DNA from: an uncultured Roseicyclus sp. | Lineage (GTDB): Bacteria > Pseudomonadota > Alphaproteobacteria > Rhodobacterales > Rhodobacteraceae | Assembly (NCBI GenBank): GCA_947489665.1 | Contig: CANLEH010000002.1 | Coordinates: 496,001 to 560,000, forward strand | Direction of reading: 5' to 3' | DNA: 64,000 nt | In this document: piece by piece, positions 45,952 through 53,874 of the stretch | Position numbering within the stretch: the stretch's first letter is position 1 | Layout: each line of letters begins with the position of its first letter | The notes under the pieces: model-generated | The model's database searches: none | What the model saw: only the letters and a program-made list of their open reading frames with translations | Told to the model about the DNA's origin: nothing | Made by a program: the position numbers and the translations under genes

Positions 45952-46743
45952 CTATCGGTTCAGGTATTCCAACAAGCTGACGGTGCCCGACCGGTCAGCG
46001 TCATAGGCCGCCAATTCGGCGCGGCCTTCGAATTGCAGGCCGCAAGTGCTCGCCAGGCCCCTGACCTCTTCCGCCTCAACCTGCGCCAGGCAAGCACCCG
46101 ATAAACGGGCCATTTCATCGGCATCAAGCGCGCCATATTCGAGCGCCCAGTAAAGCTCGACCGCGACCACCTCATCCAGCGTCAGCAGCCCATTCTCGTC
46201 GATATCGGCATGCAGGAAATCATCGGCCCAGTCCCGGATGTTGACGGCCTCGAACTCGGAATAGGAAACATCCGCGCTTTGGTCGACATCCGCACGGTTC
46301 AACTGATACGCGGCATAGGCCGACAGTGTGCAGGGCTCTTCTTGTTCTGCGCAATCGGGCTCAGCCTGCCAATCGTCGGCGAGGAAGGTCTCAACCTCCG
46401 GCAAGGTGATGCGACCATCGCCGTTTTCGTCGACCTCCGCGAAGAAGATGCGGATTTCGGCGTTTGCCATGGCGGGTGACTGCGCTGAGACCATGTAAAT
46501 AAAGGCCAAAGCGAGGATCGGCAGGGCGAATGCAAGCGCGCGCAAAGCGCGTGTGTAGGTGGATCTGAGCATGATGGGCTCTCCGGTGATGGGTTGCGGT
46601 TGACCGCGCCCATCCACCTCGCCCTCGATCAGGCCGCGCACCATTTCAGACATCGAACGCCCCTTGCCGTCGCTGACCCGCGCCAGGGCGGATTTCAACT
46701 CGGGCGAGAGGCGGATTTCGATGGTCTCAGTCTTCTTCGACAT
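45952..46743 (-). CDS. ribbon-helix-helix / membrane segment / EF-hand fusion protein
   Basis: 263 residues. Residues 5-45 read as a CopG-type ribbon-helix-helix DNA-binding domain (ETIEIRLSPELKSALARV, GRSMSEMVRGLIEGEV). Residues 67-86 are a hydrophobic helix ending in SAQSPAMANA, which looks like a signal-peptidase site. Four EF-hand loops follow at 105-116 (canonical, DENGDGRITLPE), 152-163, 180-191 and 248-259. The start at 46741-46743 has GGAGG 9 bases upstream. An internal ATG at 46570-46572 (Met58) also has a good GGAGAG site and would give an exported EF-hand protein without the DNA-binding part. Function unknown: a membrane-held calcium-responsive regulator is one reading, two products from one gene another. 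Confidence 0.8.
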   Translation of the reverse strand: MSKKTETIEIRLSPELKSALARVSDGKGRSMSEMVRGLIEGEVDGRGQPQPITGEPIMLRSTYTRALRALAFALPILALAFIYMVSAQSPAMANAEIRIFFAEVDENGDGRITLPEVETFLADDWQAEPDCAEQEEPCTLSAYAAYQLNRADVDQSADVSYSEFEAVNIRDWADDFLHADIDENGLLTLDEVVAVELYWALEYGALDADEMARLSGACLAQVEAEEVRGLASTCGLQFEGRAELAAYDADRSGTVSLLEYLNR

Positions 46744-46887
46744 GTGGTGGCCTCCGGTGATCTGCAGGCAATTGGATGGGTTTGGTGCCGCAAGGCTTGA
46801 GCCCATCTTTGCGTGCAATATAGGCCCGTTCGCGCCCTGACGGGACAAGTTTCGTGTCCGGACACTTTATTTTATTGGTGTCAGGGC

Positions 46888-46917
46888 AAAAAAAGACCCC
46901 CGGAACAGGTCCGGGGG
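46888..46917 (-). terminator. rho-independent terminator after the 57-residue exported protein gene
   Basis: On the minus strand CCCCCGGA / TCCGGGGG-type stem (8 bp, 5-base loop) followed by seven T within ten bases; 32 bp past the small gene's stop. Confidence 0.85.
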
Positions 46918-46948
46918 CTAGTCCAACAGGGAGGGAGAATTCGGGGGG

Positions 46949-47122
46949 TTACCGGCCAACAACGGCCCAAGGCGTTCCGGGAGGGGCAACACCAGCAACG
47001 TCGCCGGGTGCAGTGAACTCGGTGCTTCCAGGGGAAAGGTTGCCACGTGTTTCCGCGTTGGCAGCCGCGCCGAAGACGAAGGTGCCGAGGACAGCGATGG
47101 TCAGAATGGAGCGGATCAACAT
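46949..47122 (-). CDS. small exported protein, 57 residues
   Basis: Short gene with every expected signal: AAGGA ribosome site, ATG at 47120-47122, a Sec signal peptide MLIRSILTIAVLGTFVFGAA (then ANA/E), a 33-residue mature part rich in Gly and Pro (GDVAGVAPPGTPWAVVGR), and a strong terminator behind it. No family recognised. Its own terminator and the dyads upstream suggest an independently controlled gene, and it neighbours the RHH/EF-hand gene. Confidence 0.75.
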   Translation of the reverse strand: MLIRSILTIAVLGTFVFGAAANAETRGNLSPGSTEFTAPGDVAGVAPPGTPWAVVGR

Positions 47123-47223
47123 GGGTTCAGGTCCTTTCGAAGTTGTCGTTAATCTACTTCGACCGACGCCCGACCGCGATTGCGGGAATCCCTACGTTTG
47201 GGCAATCAGAGGTCAGGAAAACC

Positions 47224-47258
47224 CGTCCATTTGGACGCATATGCGTTCACTTGAACGG
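47224..47258. promoter_or_regulatory. paired dyads upstream of the small exported protein gene
   Basis: CGTCCATTTGGACG (47224-47237) and CGTTCACTTGAACG (47244-47257): two 5-bp inverted repeats with 4-base spacers, centres exactly 20 bp apart, i.e. about two helical turns. They lie roughly 100-135 bp upstream of the 57-residue gene. A third, longer dyad with the CGTTC/GAACG arms is part of the terminator at 47269. Confidence 0.5.
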
Positions 47259-47268
47259 ATTTTTCGCG

Positions 47269-47295
47269 AAAAAAGCGTTCATGTGAACGCTTTTT
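47269..47295 (-). terminator. terminator after the Tat-exported hypothetical gene
   Basis: GCGTTCATGTGAACGC hairpin flanked by A6 and T5, so it can end transcripts from either side; 30 bp past the leftward gene's stop at 47321. Confidence 0.75.
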
Positions 47296-47320
47296 CCAAG
47301 CTCGCAGAGCGGTGCGGCGA

Positions 47321-47896
47321 TCAGCTTGCACGCACGGTCACGTCCAGTCCGAAATCCGCGCCCGCCGGTGTCGCGCGCGTGGCGATCAGCGCCTGCAACT
47401 GGCCGGAGGTTGAGCCACGGAACACCGCGCCCGCCGACATCGCCGCAACGATCATTGCGGCCAGTCCGGCGCCCGCATCCTGATCACCGCCGACAAGCGC
47501 CGAGACCTCAGCCGTAAGACCGCCATCGACGCTGAACACGGCAGTCGCACCACCGGCGGTTGCGTTGTTCAGGGTCCAGCGGGTCACGTAGCTGTCGAGG
47601 CCATTATGGCCTTCATAGTGAATGCCGATGCGGCTGTTGGAGCCTGCGGCCATGATCCGGCTGACGGCATTTGCACCGAACTGCGCCTGAACGCTGGGTC
47701 CGTTGGTGAAATCCATCGTCAAGCGACCATTCCCACCCGCGCCGAAGCCGGGGATCGTAAAGCTGCCGGACGAGGAAAAGCCGGGCGCCTCCAGCAGGGC
47801 GGAGCCGGTGGAAGCAGCGGCGGCGGGCAGACCGGAGAGTGTCAGCAGGGCCGGAGCAGCAAGAAGAGACGTCGATAGAAAAGCGCGGCGGTTCAT
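47321..47896 (-). CDS. Tat-exported hypothetical protein
   Basis: 191 residues. Twin-arginine leader ([19 protein letters not shown] ... AAAA) then a Gly/Ala/Ser-rich mature domain ([38 protein letters not shown]). No family recognised; the periodic Gly/Ser and hydrophobic residues suggest a beta-rich fold. Transport folded by Tat implies a cofactor or fast folding. Confidence 0.65.
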   Translation of the reverse strand: MNRRAFLSTSLLAAPALLTLSGLPAAAASTGSALLEAPGFSSSGSFTIPGFGAGGNGRLTMDFTNGPSVQAQFGANAVSRIMAAGSNSRIGIHYEGHNGLDSYVTRWTLNNATAGGATAVFSVDGGLTAEVSALVGGDQDAGAGLAAMIVAAMSAGAVFRGSTSGQLQALIATRATPAGADFGLDVTVRAS

Positions 47897-48089
47897 GGGT
47901 TGGGGTCCTTATCAAATGTTGTGTTTCAAATTGCCCCGATCGCGGGGAACACCAGTGAAATGCCGCATTCCGGCGGCGCACGCGATTGCGGAAATCCGGA
48001 GCGACGGAAATCCCTTGTCCATCCGTAGGGGCGCTTTTCCTTGCCATATCCCCACCCCCGGACCACCCTACCACATAGGGAGGCCCGCT

Positions 48090-49226
48090 ATGGCTCAACA
48101 CTTCGCCGACGATCACTTCACCCTCGGGATCGAGGAGGAATATTTGCTGGTGGACCGCGAATCCTACGATCTGGCAGAGGCTCCGGCAGGTTTGATGGAG
48201 GCTTGCACAGCAGAGTTGGAGGGCCAGGTCAGCCCGGAATTCCTGAAATGCCAGATCGAGGTCGGCACCGGCATCTGCCCCACAATCGCAGATGCGCGTG
48301 CTGATCTGAGGCGGCTGCGCAGTACGGTGGCCGCCTGCGCCGCAAAGTTCGGCCTCGCCCCGATCGCTGTATCCTGCCATCCGTTTGCCGACTGGAAGGA
48401 TCAGAAGAACACCGATCGCGACCGCTACAACCAACTGGCCCGGGATCTGGGCGGTGTGGTGTCGCGTATGTTGATCTGCGGCGCCCATTGCCATGTCGGA
48501 TTGCCGGACGAAGACCTTCGCGTCGATGTCATGCGTCAATTGACCTATTTCCTGCCGCACCTTCTGGCGCTGTCGACGTCTTCGCCCTTCTGGCAGGGGC
48601 GCGATACGGGGTTGGCCTCCTACCGGCTGACCGTGTTCGACAACCTGCCCCGCACCGGCCTGCCGCCGAATTTCGGATCTTTCGGGGAATATCGGCGCAC
48701 GGTCGATGTTCTGATCGACCTGGGTCTGATCGAAGACACCTCCAAAATATGGTGGGACTTGCGCCCGTCCGCCAACTTCCCAACGCTTGAGACGCGGATT
48801 TGCGATGTCTCCCCCCGGCTGGAGGATCAACTGGCGCTTGCGGCTTTGATCCAATGCCTTGTGCGCATGTTATGCCGGTTGCGGGGCCTGAACCAAAGGT
48901 GGCGCGTCTATGACCGTTTCCTCGTGAACGAAAACCGTTGGCGGGCGCAGCGATACGGCGTGTCGGAAGGGTTGATCGACTTCGGACGGGGCGAGGTCGT
49001 GGCAATGCCGGAACTTATAGACGAGTTGATCATGTTGACCGCGGAGGATGCCGAAGCGCTTGGCTGCGCGGATGATGTCGAACGCCTTCGACGCATGGCC
49101 CAACAAACCAGCGCGGATCGACAGAGGGCCGTGCTGAAGGGCACATTGGATGCAGGTGGGGATCATGGGGCCGCGATGCGGTCGGTGGTTGAACATCTGG
49201 TCGATGAATTCCACGCCGATCTGTGA
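48090..49226 (+). CDS. carboxylate-amine ligase, YbdK/GCS2 family
   Basis: 378 residues, glutamate-cysteine-ligase type 2 family with weak gamma-glutamyl-cysteine ligase activity in homologues. [13 protein letters not shown] at the start and VETRICD-like [10 protein letters not shown] in the middle are diagnostic, with [14 protein letters not shown] between. ATG at 48090 follows AGGGAGG 6 bases upstream; the frame is open to 47703 without support. Confidence 0.9.
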   Translation: MAQHFADDHFTLGIEEEYLLVDRESYDLAEAPAGLMEACTAELEGQVSPEFLKCQIEVGTGICPTIADARADLRRLRSTVAACAAKFGLAPIAVSCHPFADWKDQKNTDRDRYNQLARDLGGVVSRMLICGAHCHVGLPDEDLRVDVMRQLTYFLPHLLALSTSSPFWQGRDTGLASYRLTVFDNLPRTGLPPNFGSFGEYRRTVDVLIDLGLIEDTSKIWWDLRPSANFPTLETRICDVSPRLEDQLALAALIQCLVRMLCRLRGLNQRWRVYDRFLVNENRWRAQRYGVSEGLIDFGRGEVVAMPELIDELIMLTAEDAEALGCADDVERLRRMAQQTSADRQRAVLKGTLDAGGDHGAAMRSVVEHLVDEFHADL

Positions 49227-49247
49227 CCGAACAAACCGGAGATTGAT

Positions 49248-49622
49248 ATGTATCGCCTTGCTGCCATCGTCGTGGCGCTGATCGCCGCGCTTCACCTTTA
49301 CATTGCGTGGTTTGAGATCTTCGCCTGGACCACGCGGGGGCCTGAGATATTCACGAGTTTCCCAGAGGACCTGTTTGAACCGACCGTGACGCTTGCGGCC
49401 AATCAGGGCCTCTATAACGGGTTCTTGGCGGCCGGATTGATCTGGTCGCTGCTGATCCGCGACCCGGTCTGGCGGATCAATGTGGCGATCTGTTTCCTGT
49501 TGTTCGTGGCCGTGGCGGGCATCTTCGGGGCAGCAACCGCATCGCCGCGCATCCTGCTGGTCCAGACCGTGCCTGCCGTGATCGGGCTGGCCTTGTGTTT
49601 TCTGGCCAGTCGGAAGGCGTGA
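49248..49622 (+). CDS. DUF1304 membrane protein
   Basis: 124 residues, four membrane helices; LHLYIAWFEIFAWTTRG and ANQGLYNGFLAAGL are typical of the DUF1304 family (unknown function). GGAG precedes the ATG. 21 bp after the carboxylate-amine ligase gene and likely in its transcript. Confidence 0.85.
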   Translation: MYRLAAIVVALIAALHLYIAWFEIFAWTTRGPEIFTSFPEDLFEPTVTLAANQGLYNGFLAAGLIWSLLIRDPVWRINVAICFLLFVAVAGIFGAATASPRILLVQTVPAVIGLALCFLASRKA

Positions 49623-49692
49623 CGCAGAGCTTGCAACATTGCTGCAAGACTCGTTAATTAAACGGGCGTTCAATTCTTTTGGGAGGGGGACC

Positions 49693-49917
49693 ATGGAGAT
49701 TGGCGAAGGACAAGTAGCCTTGATCGGTTTTGGCGGAGCAATCGTTTTGCTTGTCTGGAATCTAACTAACAAGGCCTATGCCAAGGCCTATTTGGACTGG
49801 TTATCGATGCGTGATCCGTTCGGCTGGACCCTCTGGCGTGAGCATACATGGAGGCATTTGAGCCCATTCCTGTTCCTGCTCGGCGCCTTCCTAATCGGTC
49901 TGAAAACTCAGGGATAG
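49693..49917 (+). CDS. small membrane protein, 74 residues
   Basis: One helix near residues 8-24 (QVALIGFGGAIVLLVW) and another at the C-terminus (LSPFLFLLGAFLIGL). ATG at 49693 has an excellent GGGAGGGGG site. Base composition is less GC-rich than its neighbours. No family recognised. It ends 4 bp before the acyl-CoA dehydrogenase gene. Confidence 0.65.
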   Translation: MEIGEGQVALIGFGGAIVLLVWNLTNKAYAKAYLDWLSMRDPFGWTLWREHTWRHLSPFLFLLGAFLIGLKTQG

Positions 49918-49921
49918 GACT

Positions 49922-51067
49922 ATGGATTTTGCACTCAGCGAAGAGGCTACGGCCATTTACGACATGGCCCGCGCCTTTGGCGAGGCCGAGATAGCGCCGC
50001 ACGCCCTGGCCTGGGAGCGGGAGGGGACGATCCCCAAGGAGCTTTGGCCCAAGCTGGCGGAACTGGGCTTTGCGGGCCTTTACGTATCGGAGGAGAATGG
50101 CGGATCGGGCCTGAGCCGGCTGGAGGCGACGCTGGTGTTCGAGGCGCTGTCGGAGAGCTGCGCCTCCGTCGCGGCGTTCCTGTCGATCCACAATATGTGC
50201 GCCAAGATGATCGAGAGCTTCGGTTCGGACGACCTGCGCGCGCGCTTCCTGCCCCCTGCCCTGACCATGGACACGGTCTTTTCCTATTGCCTTACGGAGC
50301 CCGGTTCAGGCTCGGACGCGGCTGCGCTGAAGACGCGCGCCGAGCGCACGAACGAGGGCTATCTGTTGACCGGCACCAAGGCGTTCATCTCGGGCGGCGG
50401 CTATTCCGACGCCTACATCGTGATGTGCCGCACGGGCGAGGATGGCCCCAAGGGCGTATCGGCCATGGTGGTCGAGGATGGCGCAGAGGGGCTGTCGTTC
50501 GGGGGCTTGGAAGACAAGATGGGCTGGCGGTCGCAACCCACGCGGCAAGTGCAGTTGGATGCCTGCGCGGTGCCGGCAGGCAACCTGTTGGGCGAGGAAG
50601 GCAAGGGCTTTCGTTATGCCATGGCGGGGCTGGATGGCGGGCGGCTGAACATCGCGGCTTGCTCGCTGGGGGCGGCGGCGGCAGGCCTGCGCGCGACTTT
50701 GGCCTATATGGGGGAGCGCAAGGCGTTCGGGCAGAGCATCGACCAATTCCAGGCGTTGCAATTCCGGCTGGCGGACATGGAAATTGAGCTTGAGGCCGCA
50801 TGCGTGTTCTTGCGACAGGCGGCGTGGAAGCTGGACACTGGCGCGGCGGACGCGACGAAGGCCTGCGCGATGGCCAAGAAATTCTGCACCGAGGCGGGAT
50901 CGCGGATCGCGGACCAATGCCTGCAATTGCATGGCGGCTACGGCTACTTGGCGGATTATGGGATCGAGAAGATCGTGCGTGATTTGCGAGTGCATCAGAT
51001 CCTCGAAGGCACCAATGAGATCATGCGGATGATCGTAGCCCGTCAGATGCTGGCAGAGCGGGGCTAG
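49922..51067 (+). CDS. acyl-CoA dehydrogenase (isobutyryl-CoA type)
   Basis: 381 residues, FAD flavoprotein. Family marks: CLTEPGSGSDAAALKTRA, KAFISGG, EDKMGWRSQPT, and the C-terminal LQLHGGYGYLADYGIEKIVRDLRVHQILEGTNEIMR. Context with HIBYL-CoA hydrolase and mmsB makes isobutyryl-CoA (valine pathway) the likely substrate. Confidence 0.9.
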   Translation: MDFALSEEATAIYDMARAFGEAEIAPHALAWEREGTIPKELWPKLAELGFAGLYVSEENGGSGLSRLEATLVFEALSESCASVAAFLSIHNMCAKMIESFGSDDLRARFLPPALTMDTVFSYCLTEPGSGSDAAALKTRAERTNEGYLLTGTKAFISGGGYSDAYIVMCRTGEDGPKGVSAMVVEDGAEGLSFGGLEDKMGWRSQPTRQVQLDACAVPAGNLLGEEGKGFRYAMAGLDGGRLNIAACSLGAAAAGLRATLAYMGERKAFGQSIDQFQALQFRLADMEIELEAACVFLRQAAWKLDTGAADATKACAMAKKFCTEAGSRIADQCLQLHGGYGYLADYGIEKIVRDLRVHQILEGTNEIMRMIVARQMLAERG

Positions 51068-51078
51068 GCGAAGCAGAT

Positions 51079-51098
51079 GGATTTTCGTACGAAAATCC
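51079..51098. repeat. perfect 20-bp palindrome GGATTTTCGTACGAAAATCC
   Basis: Fully symmetric; shares the core TTCGTACGAA with the next palindrome. Lies 11 bp after the acyl-CoA dehydrogenase stop. Could be an RNA hairpin or a protein site. Confidence 0.8.
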
Positions 51099-51105
51099 GC
51101 ACGTG

Positions 51106-51127
51106 CGATTATTCGTACGAATAATCG
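51106..51127. repeat. perfect 22-bp palindrome with TTCGTACGAA core
   Basis: CGATTATTCG joined to its exact complement; 7 bp from the first palindrome and 4 bp before the AGGAGG site of the hydrolase gene. Folding in the RNA could limit translation of the downstream gene. Confidence 0.8.
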
Positions 51128-51140
51128 GCAGGAGGCAAAA

Positions 51141-52175
51141 TTGAGCGACGATATTCACATCCGGATTGACGGATGCGCCGGGCGGATCACGCTGAACCGG
51201 CCCCAGGCGCTGAATGCGGTGACCTACAAGATGTGTCTGGAGATCGACGCAGCGCTGGACACTTGGGCCGAGGATGACCGGGTCACGCTCTTGGTGATCG
51301 ATGCGGTGGGCGAGCGCGCCTTTTCTGCCGGTGGCGACATTCAGGAGATGTATGATACCGGCTCGGCCGGGGATTTCGCCTATGGGCGCAAGTTCTGGGC
51401 CGATGAATACCGGATGAATGCCAAACTGTTCCGCTTCCCCAAACCTGTGGTGACGTTCCTGCAGGGCTTCACGATGGGCGGCGGGGTCGGCGTGGGCTGC
51501 CACGGCTCGCACCGGATTGTCTGCGAAAGCTCTCAGATCGCGATGCCGGAATGCGGGATCGGGTTGGTGCCGGATGTGGGCGGCACGCTGCTGCTGGCGC
51601 GCGCACCGGGACGGTTGGGCGAGTATCTGGGGGTGACCGCCGCGCGGATGGGACCGGGCGACGCAATCCATGCGGAATTTGCCGACTATTTCGTTCCGGA
51701 GGCCGGGTGGGAGGCCCTGAAGGCCGAGCTTGTCGAGACCGGGGATTGGGAGGCCGTGGATCGGGCCGCACAGGACGCGCCCGAAAGCCCGCTGAAAGAC
51801 GCGCAGCCAGTGCTGGATCGGCTGTTCTCGGGCGAGACGCTCCGCGATGTGGTCTCGGACCTTGCGGCCAGTGATGCGCCCGAGGCGCGGGAGGCAGAGG
51901 CGCTGATGGCGCGGAACTCACCACTGGCCATGGCTTGTGCCGTTGAATTAGTGCACCGGGCGCGCGGGGCGGATGATATCGCGATATCGCTGCGCAACGA
52001 GTACCGGTTCACGGCCCGCTCGATGGAGCATGGGGATTTCATCGAAGGCATCCGCGCCGCGATCATCGACAAGGACCGGGCACCAAAATGGCGCCATGAC
52101 GGGCCTTTGGCCGTGGCGGCCGTGGACGTTGCGAACATGCTGCGCCCCTTGGGTGTGGACGAATGGAAGCCGTGA
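51141..52175 (+). CDS. 3-hydroxyisobutyryl-CoA hydrolase (crotonase fold)
   Basis: 344 residues, longer than an enoyl-CoA hydratase, with the HIBYL-CoA hydrolase features FSAGGDIQEMYDTG, GFTMGGGVGVGCHGSHRI and PECGIGLVPDVGGTLLLAR plus the extended C-terminal part. Starts with TTG behind AGGAGG. Releases free 3-hydroxyisobutyrate for MmsB. Confidence 0.9.
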   Translation: MSDDIHIRIDGCAGRITLNRPQALNAVTYKMCLEIDAALDTWAEDDRVTLLVIDAVGERAFSAGGDIQEMYDTGSAGDFAYGRKFWADEYRMNAKLFRFPKPVVTFLQGFTMGGGVGVGCHGSHRIVCESSQIAMPECGIGLVPDVGGTLLLARAPGRLGEYLGVTAARMGPGDAIHAEFADYFVPEAGWEALKAELVETGDWEAVDRAAQDAPESPLKDAQPVLDRLFSGETLRDVVSDLAASDAPEAREAEALMARNSPLAMACAVELVHRARGADDIAISLRNEYRFTARSMEHGDFIEGIRAAIIDKDRAPKWRHDGPLAVAAVDVANMLRPLGVDEWKP

Positions 52176-52189
52176 GGGAGGGCTGAGCC

Positions 52190-53053
52190 ATGAAGATCGG
52201 GTTTGTCGGGCTGGGAAATATGGGCGCGCCAATGGCGGAGAACCTGGCCAGCGCGGGCCACGAGGTCGTTGGGTTCGACACCGCCGACGGTGTGGGCACG
52301 GCCCCCTCGGCGGCGGCGGCTGCGGACGGCGCGGATGTCGTCATCACGATGCTGCCCAACGGCGCGATCCTGCGCGTTGTGGCGGCGGAAGTGATCCCGG
52401 CGATGCGGACGGGCGCGGTTTTTGTGGATTGCTCGACCGTTGAAGTGGACGCCGCGCGTGAGGTCGCAGCGCAGGCAGAGGCTGCGGGGCTGGGATGGCT
52501 GGATGCACCGGTCTCAGGCGGTGTGGGCGGTGCGGCGGCAGGGACGCTGACCTTTATGGTGGGCGGATCGGAGGCGGCGTTTGAGACCGTCACGCCGCTG
52601 TTCGACATCATGGGCCAGAAGGCGGTTCTGTGCGGGCCTGCGGGCAATGGGCAGGCCGCGAAGATCTGCAACAACATGATCCTGGGCGTGACGATGATTG
52701 CAACGTGTGAGGCCTTTGCGATGGCCGACAAGCTGGGGCTGTCGCGGGATGCGATGTTCAATGTCGTCTCAACGTCGAGCGGCTATTCGTGGACGATGAA
52801 CGCCTATTGCCCGGCACCAGGCGTGGGGCCGCAAAGCCCCGCTGACAATAACTATCAACCGGGCTTCGCGGCGGAGTTGATGTTGAAGGATCTGGGCCTC
52901 AGCCAGGCTGCGGCAGAGGCTGCGGATGCGGATACTCCGATGGGCAAAGCGGCGTTGGAGCTGTATCGGCGCTTCGTCGAGGACGAAGACGGGAGGGGGC
53001 GGGATTTCTCGGCCATGTTGCCTCGGTTCGAGGGGCGTGGGCGGGATCGCTAG
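52190..53053 (+). CDS. mmsB: 3-hydroxyisobutyrate dehydrogenase
   Basis: 287 residues. NAD-binding start KIGFVGLGNMGAPMAENLASAGH, substrate motif DAPVSGGVGGAAAGTLTFMVGG, catalytic Lys region GNGQAAKICNNM. Oxidises 3-hydroxyisobutyrate to methylmalonate semialdehyde, the MmsA substrate. 14 bp after the hydrolase gene. Confidence 0.94.
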   Translation: MKIGFVGLGNMGAPMAENLASAGHEVVGFDTADGVGTAPSAAAAADGADVVITMLPNGAILRVVAAEVIPAMRTGAVFVDCSTVEVDAAREVAAQAEAAGLGWLDAPVSGGVGGAAAGTLTFMVGGSEAAFETVTPLFDIMGQKAVLCGPAGNGQAAKICNNMILGVTMIATCEAFAMADKLGLSRDAMFNVVSTSSGYSWTMNAYCPAPGVGPQSPADNNYQPGFAAELMLKDLGLSQAAAEAADADTPMGKAALELYRRFVEDEDGRGRDFSAMLPRFEGRGRDR

Positions 53054-53137
53054 GCAGGGTTGCAAGGTTGCAACCATGGGTTAAATCGCTGACAAGAAAC
53101 GATTTTGCCTATGTCGCTTACCTTTGATTAACCACGA

Positions 53138-53482
53138 TCACCCATGCGAGGCGCGGCTATCGGCGGGCGCCTCTTCCCGTTCAAACATGCCGTAGTCGCG
53201 GATCACGGAGGCAATCCGTAAGCGGTAATTGTCGAATATCCCGCCCCTGCCTTTCGCCTGCGCCTTGCGATGCGCGGCGAGCGTGCGCCAGCGTTCAACG
53301 GCCGCCTCATCCTCGAAAAACGACAGGGACAGGATCTTGGTCGGGTCCATCAGGCTCTGGAACCGCTCGACCGAGATGAAACCTTCGACTTCGTCGATCA
53401 TCGGACGCATCTCGGCGGCGATGTCAAAGTAATCGTCGCGGCGGTCGGCCTTTGGGTGAACTTCGAAAATGACGGCGATCAT
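53138..53482 (-). CDS. ABM (antibiotic biosynthesis monooxygenase-like) domain protein
   Basis: 114 residues, ferredoxin-like alpha/beta barrel half: MIAVIFEVHPKADRRDDYFDIAAEMRPMIDEVEGFISVERF. Members bind small substrates or haem. ATG at 53480-53482 overlaps the NIPSNAP stop by 4 bp, so both are made together. A start at 53521 is possible but unsupported. Confidence 0.82.
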   Translation of the reverse strand: MIAVIFEVHPKADRRDDYFDIAAEMRPMIDEVEGFISVERFQSLMDPTKILSLSFFEDEAAVERWRTLAAHRKAQAKGRGGIFDNYRLRIASVIRDYGMFEREEAPADSRASHG

Positions 53483-53802
53483 GCGGGCGCTCCATGGGGC
53501 TGTGATACTTGTTTTAACCACGTTCTGTCTTCGCGCAGAAGAAACCGTTCGGACTGCGCAAATTCGTAGTTCTCGCGCCCCAGCGGGTCAGCGGCGAGGC
53601 GGTTGCGGTAGGCCTCGTAGGCCGCGAGGCTTTCGATGTTGTAGATGCCGTAGGCCAGCGTGGACGAGCCTTCATGCGGCGCGTAATAGCCGATCAGATC
53701 GGCGCCGCAGCGCGGGATCGCCTGCCCCCAATTCTGTGCATAGCGGGTGAATGCGGCCTTCTTGGTCGGATCGATCTGATAGCGGATGATACATGTCAGC
53801 AT
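53479..53802 (-). CDS. NIPSNAP family protein
   Basis: 107 residues, dimeric alpha-beta barrel: MLTCIIRYQIDPTKKAAFTRYAQNW, YYAPHEGSSTLAYGIYNIESLAAYEAYR. ATG at 53800-53802 follows AGGAGA. Divergent from the ArsR-type regulator 72 bp away, which may control it. Confidence 0.85.
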   Translation of the reverse strand: MLTCIIRYQIDPTKKAAFTRYAQNWGQAIPRCGADLIGYYAPHEGSSTLAYGIYNIESLAAYEAYRNRLAADPLGRENYEFAQSERFLLREDRTWLKQVSQPHGAPA

Positions 53803-53874
53803 GGTGTCTCCTATCCTTTGCTTTCCCCGTTCTAAGCCATTGCCGTGCATGGATGCTTCGATTACGGTCGAACT

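Noticed and set aside
45952-46743. Treating the RHH part and EF-hand part as two genes joined by a sequencing error
   Set aside because: The frame is continuous with normal codon use and a good ribosome site at both Met1 and Met58; an internal start is possible, but no error is visible.
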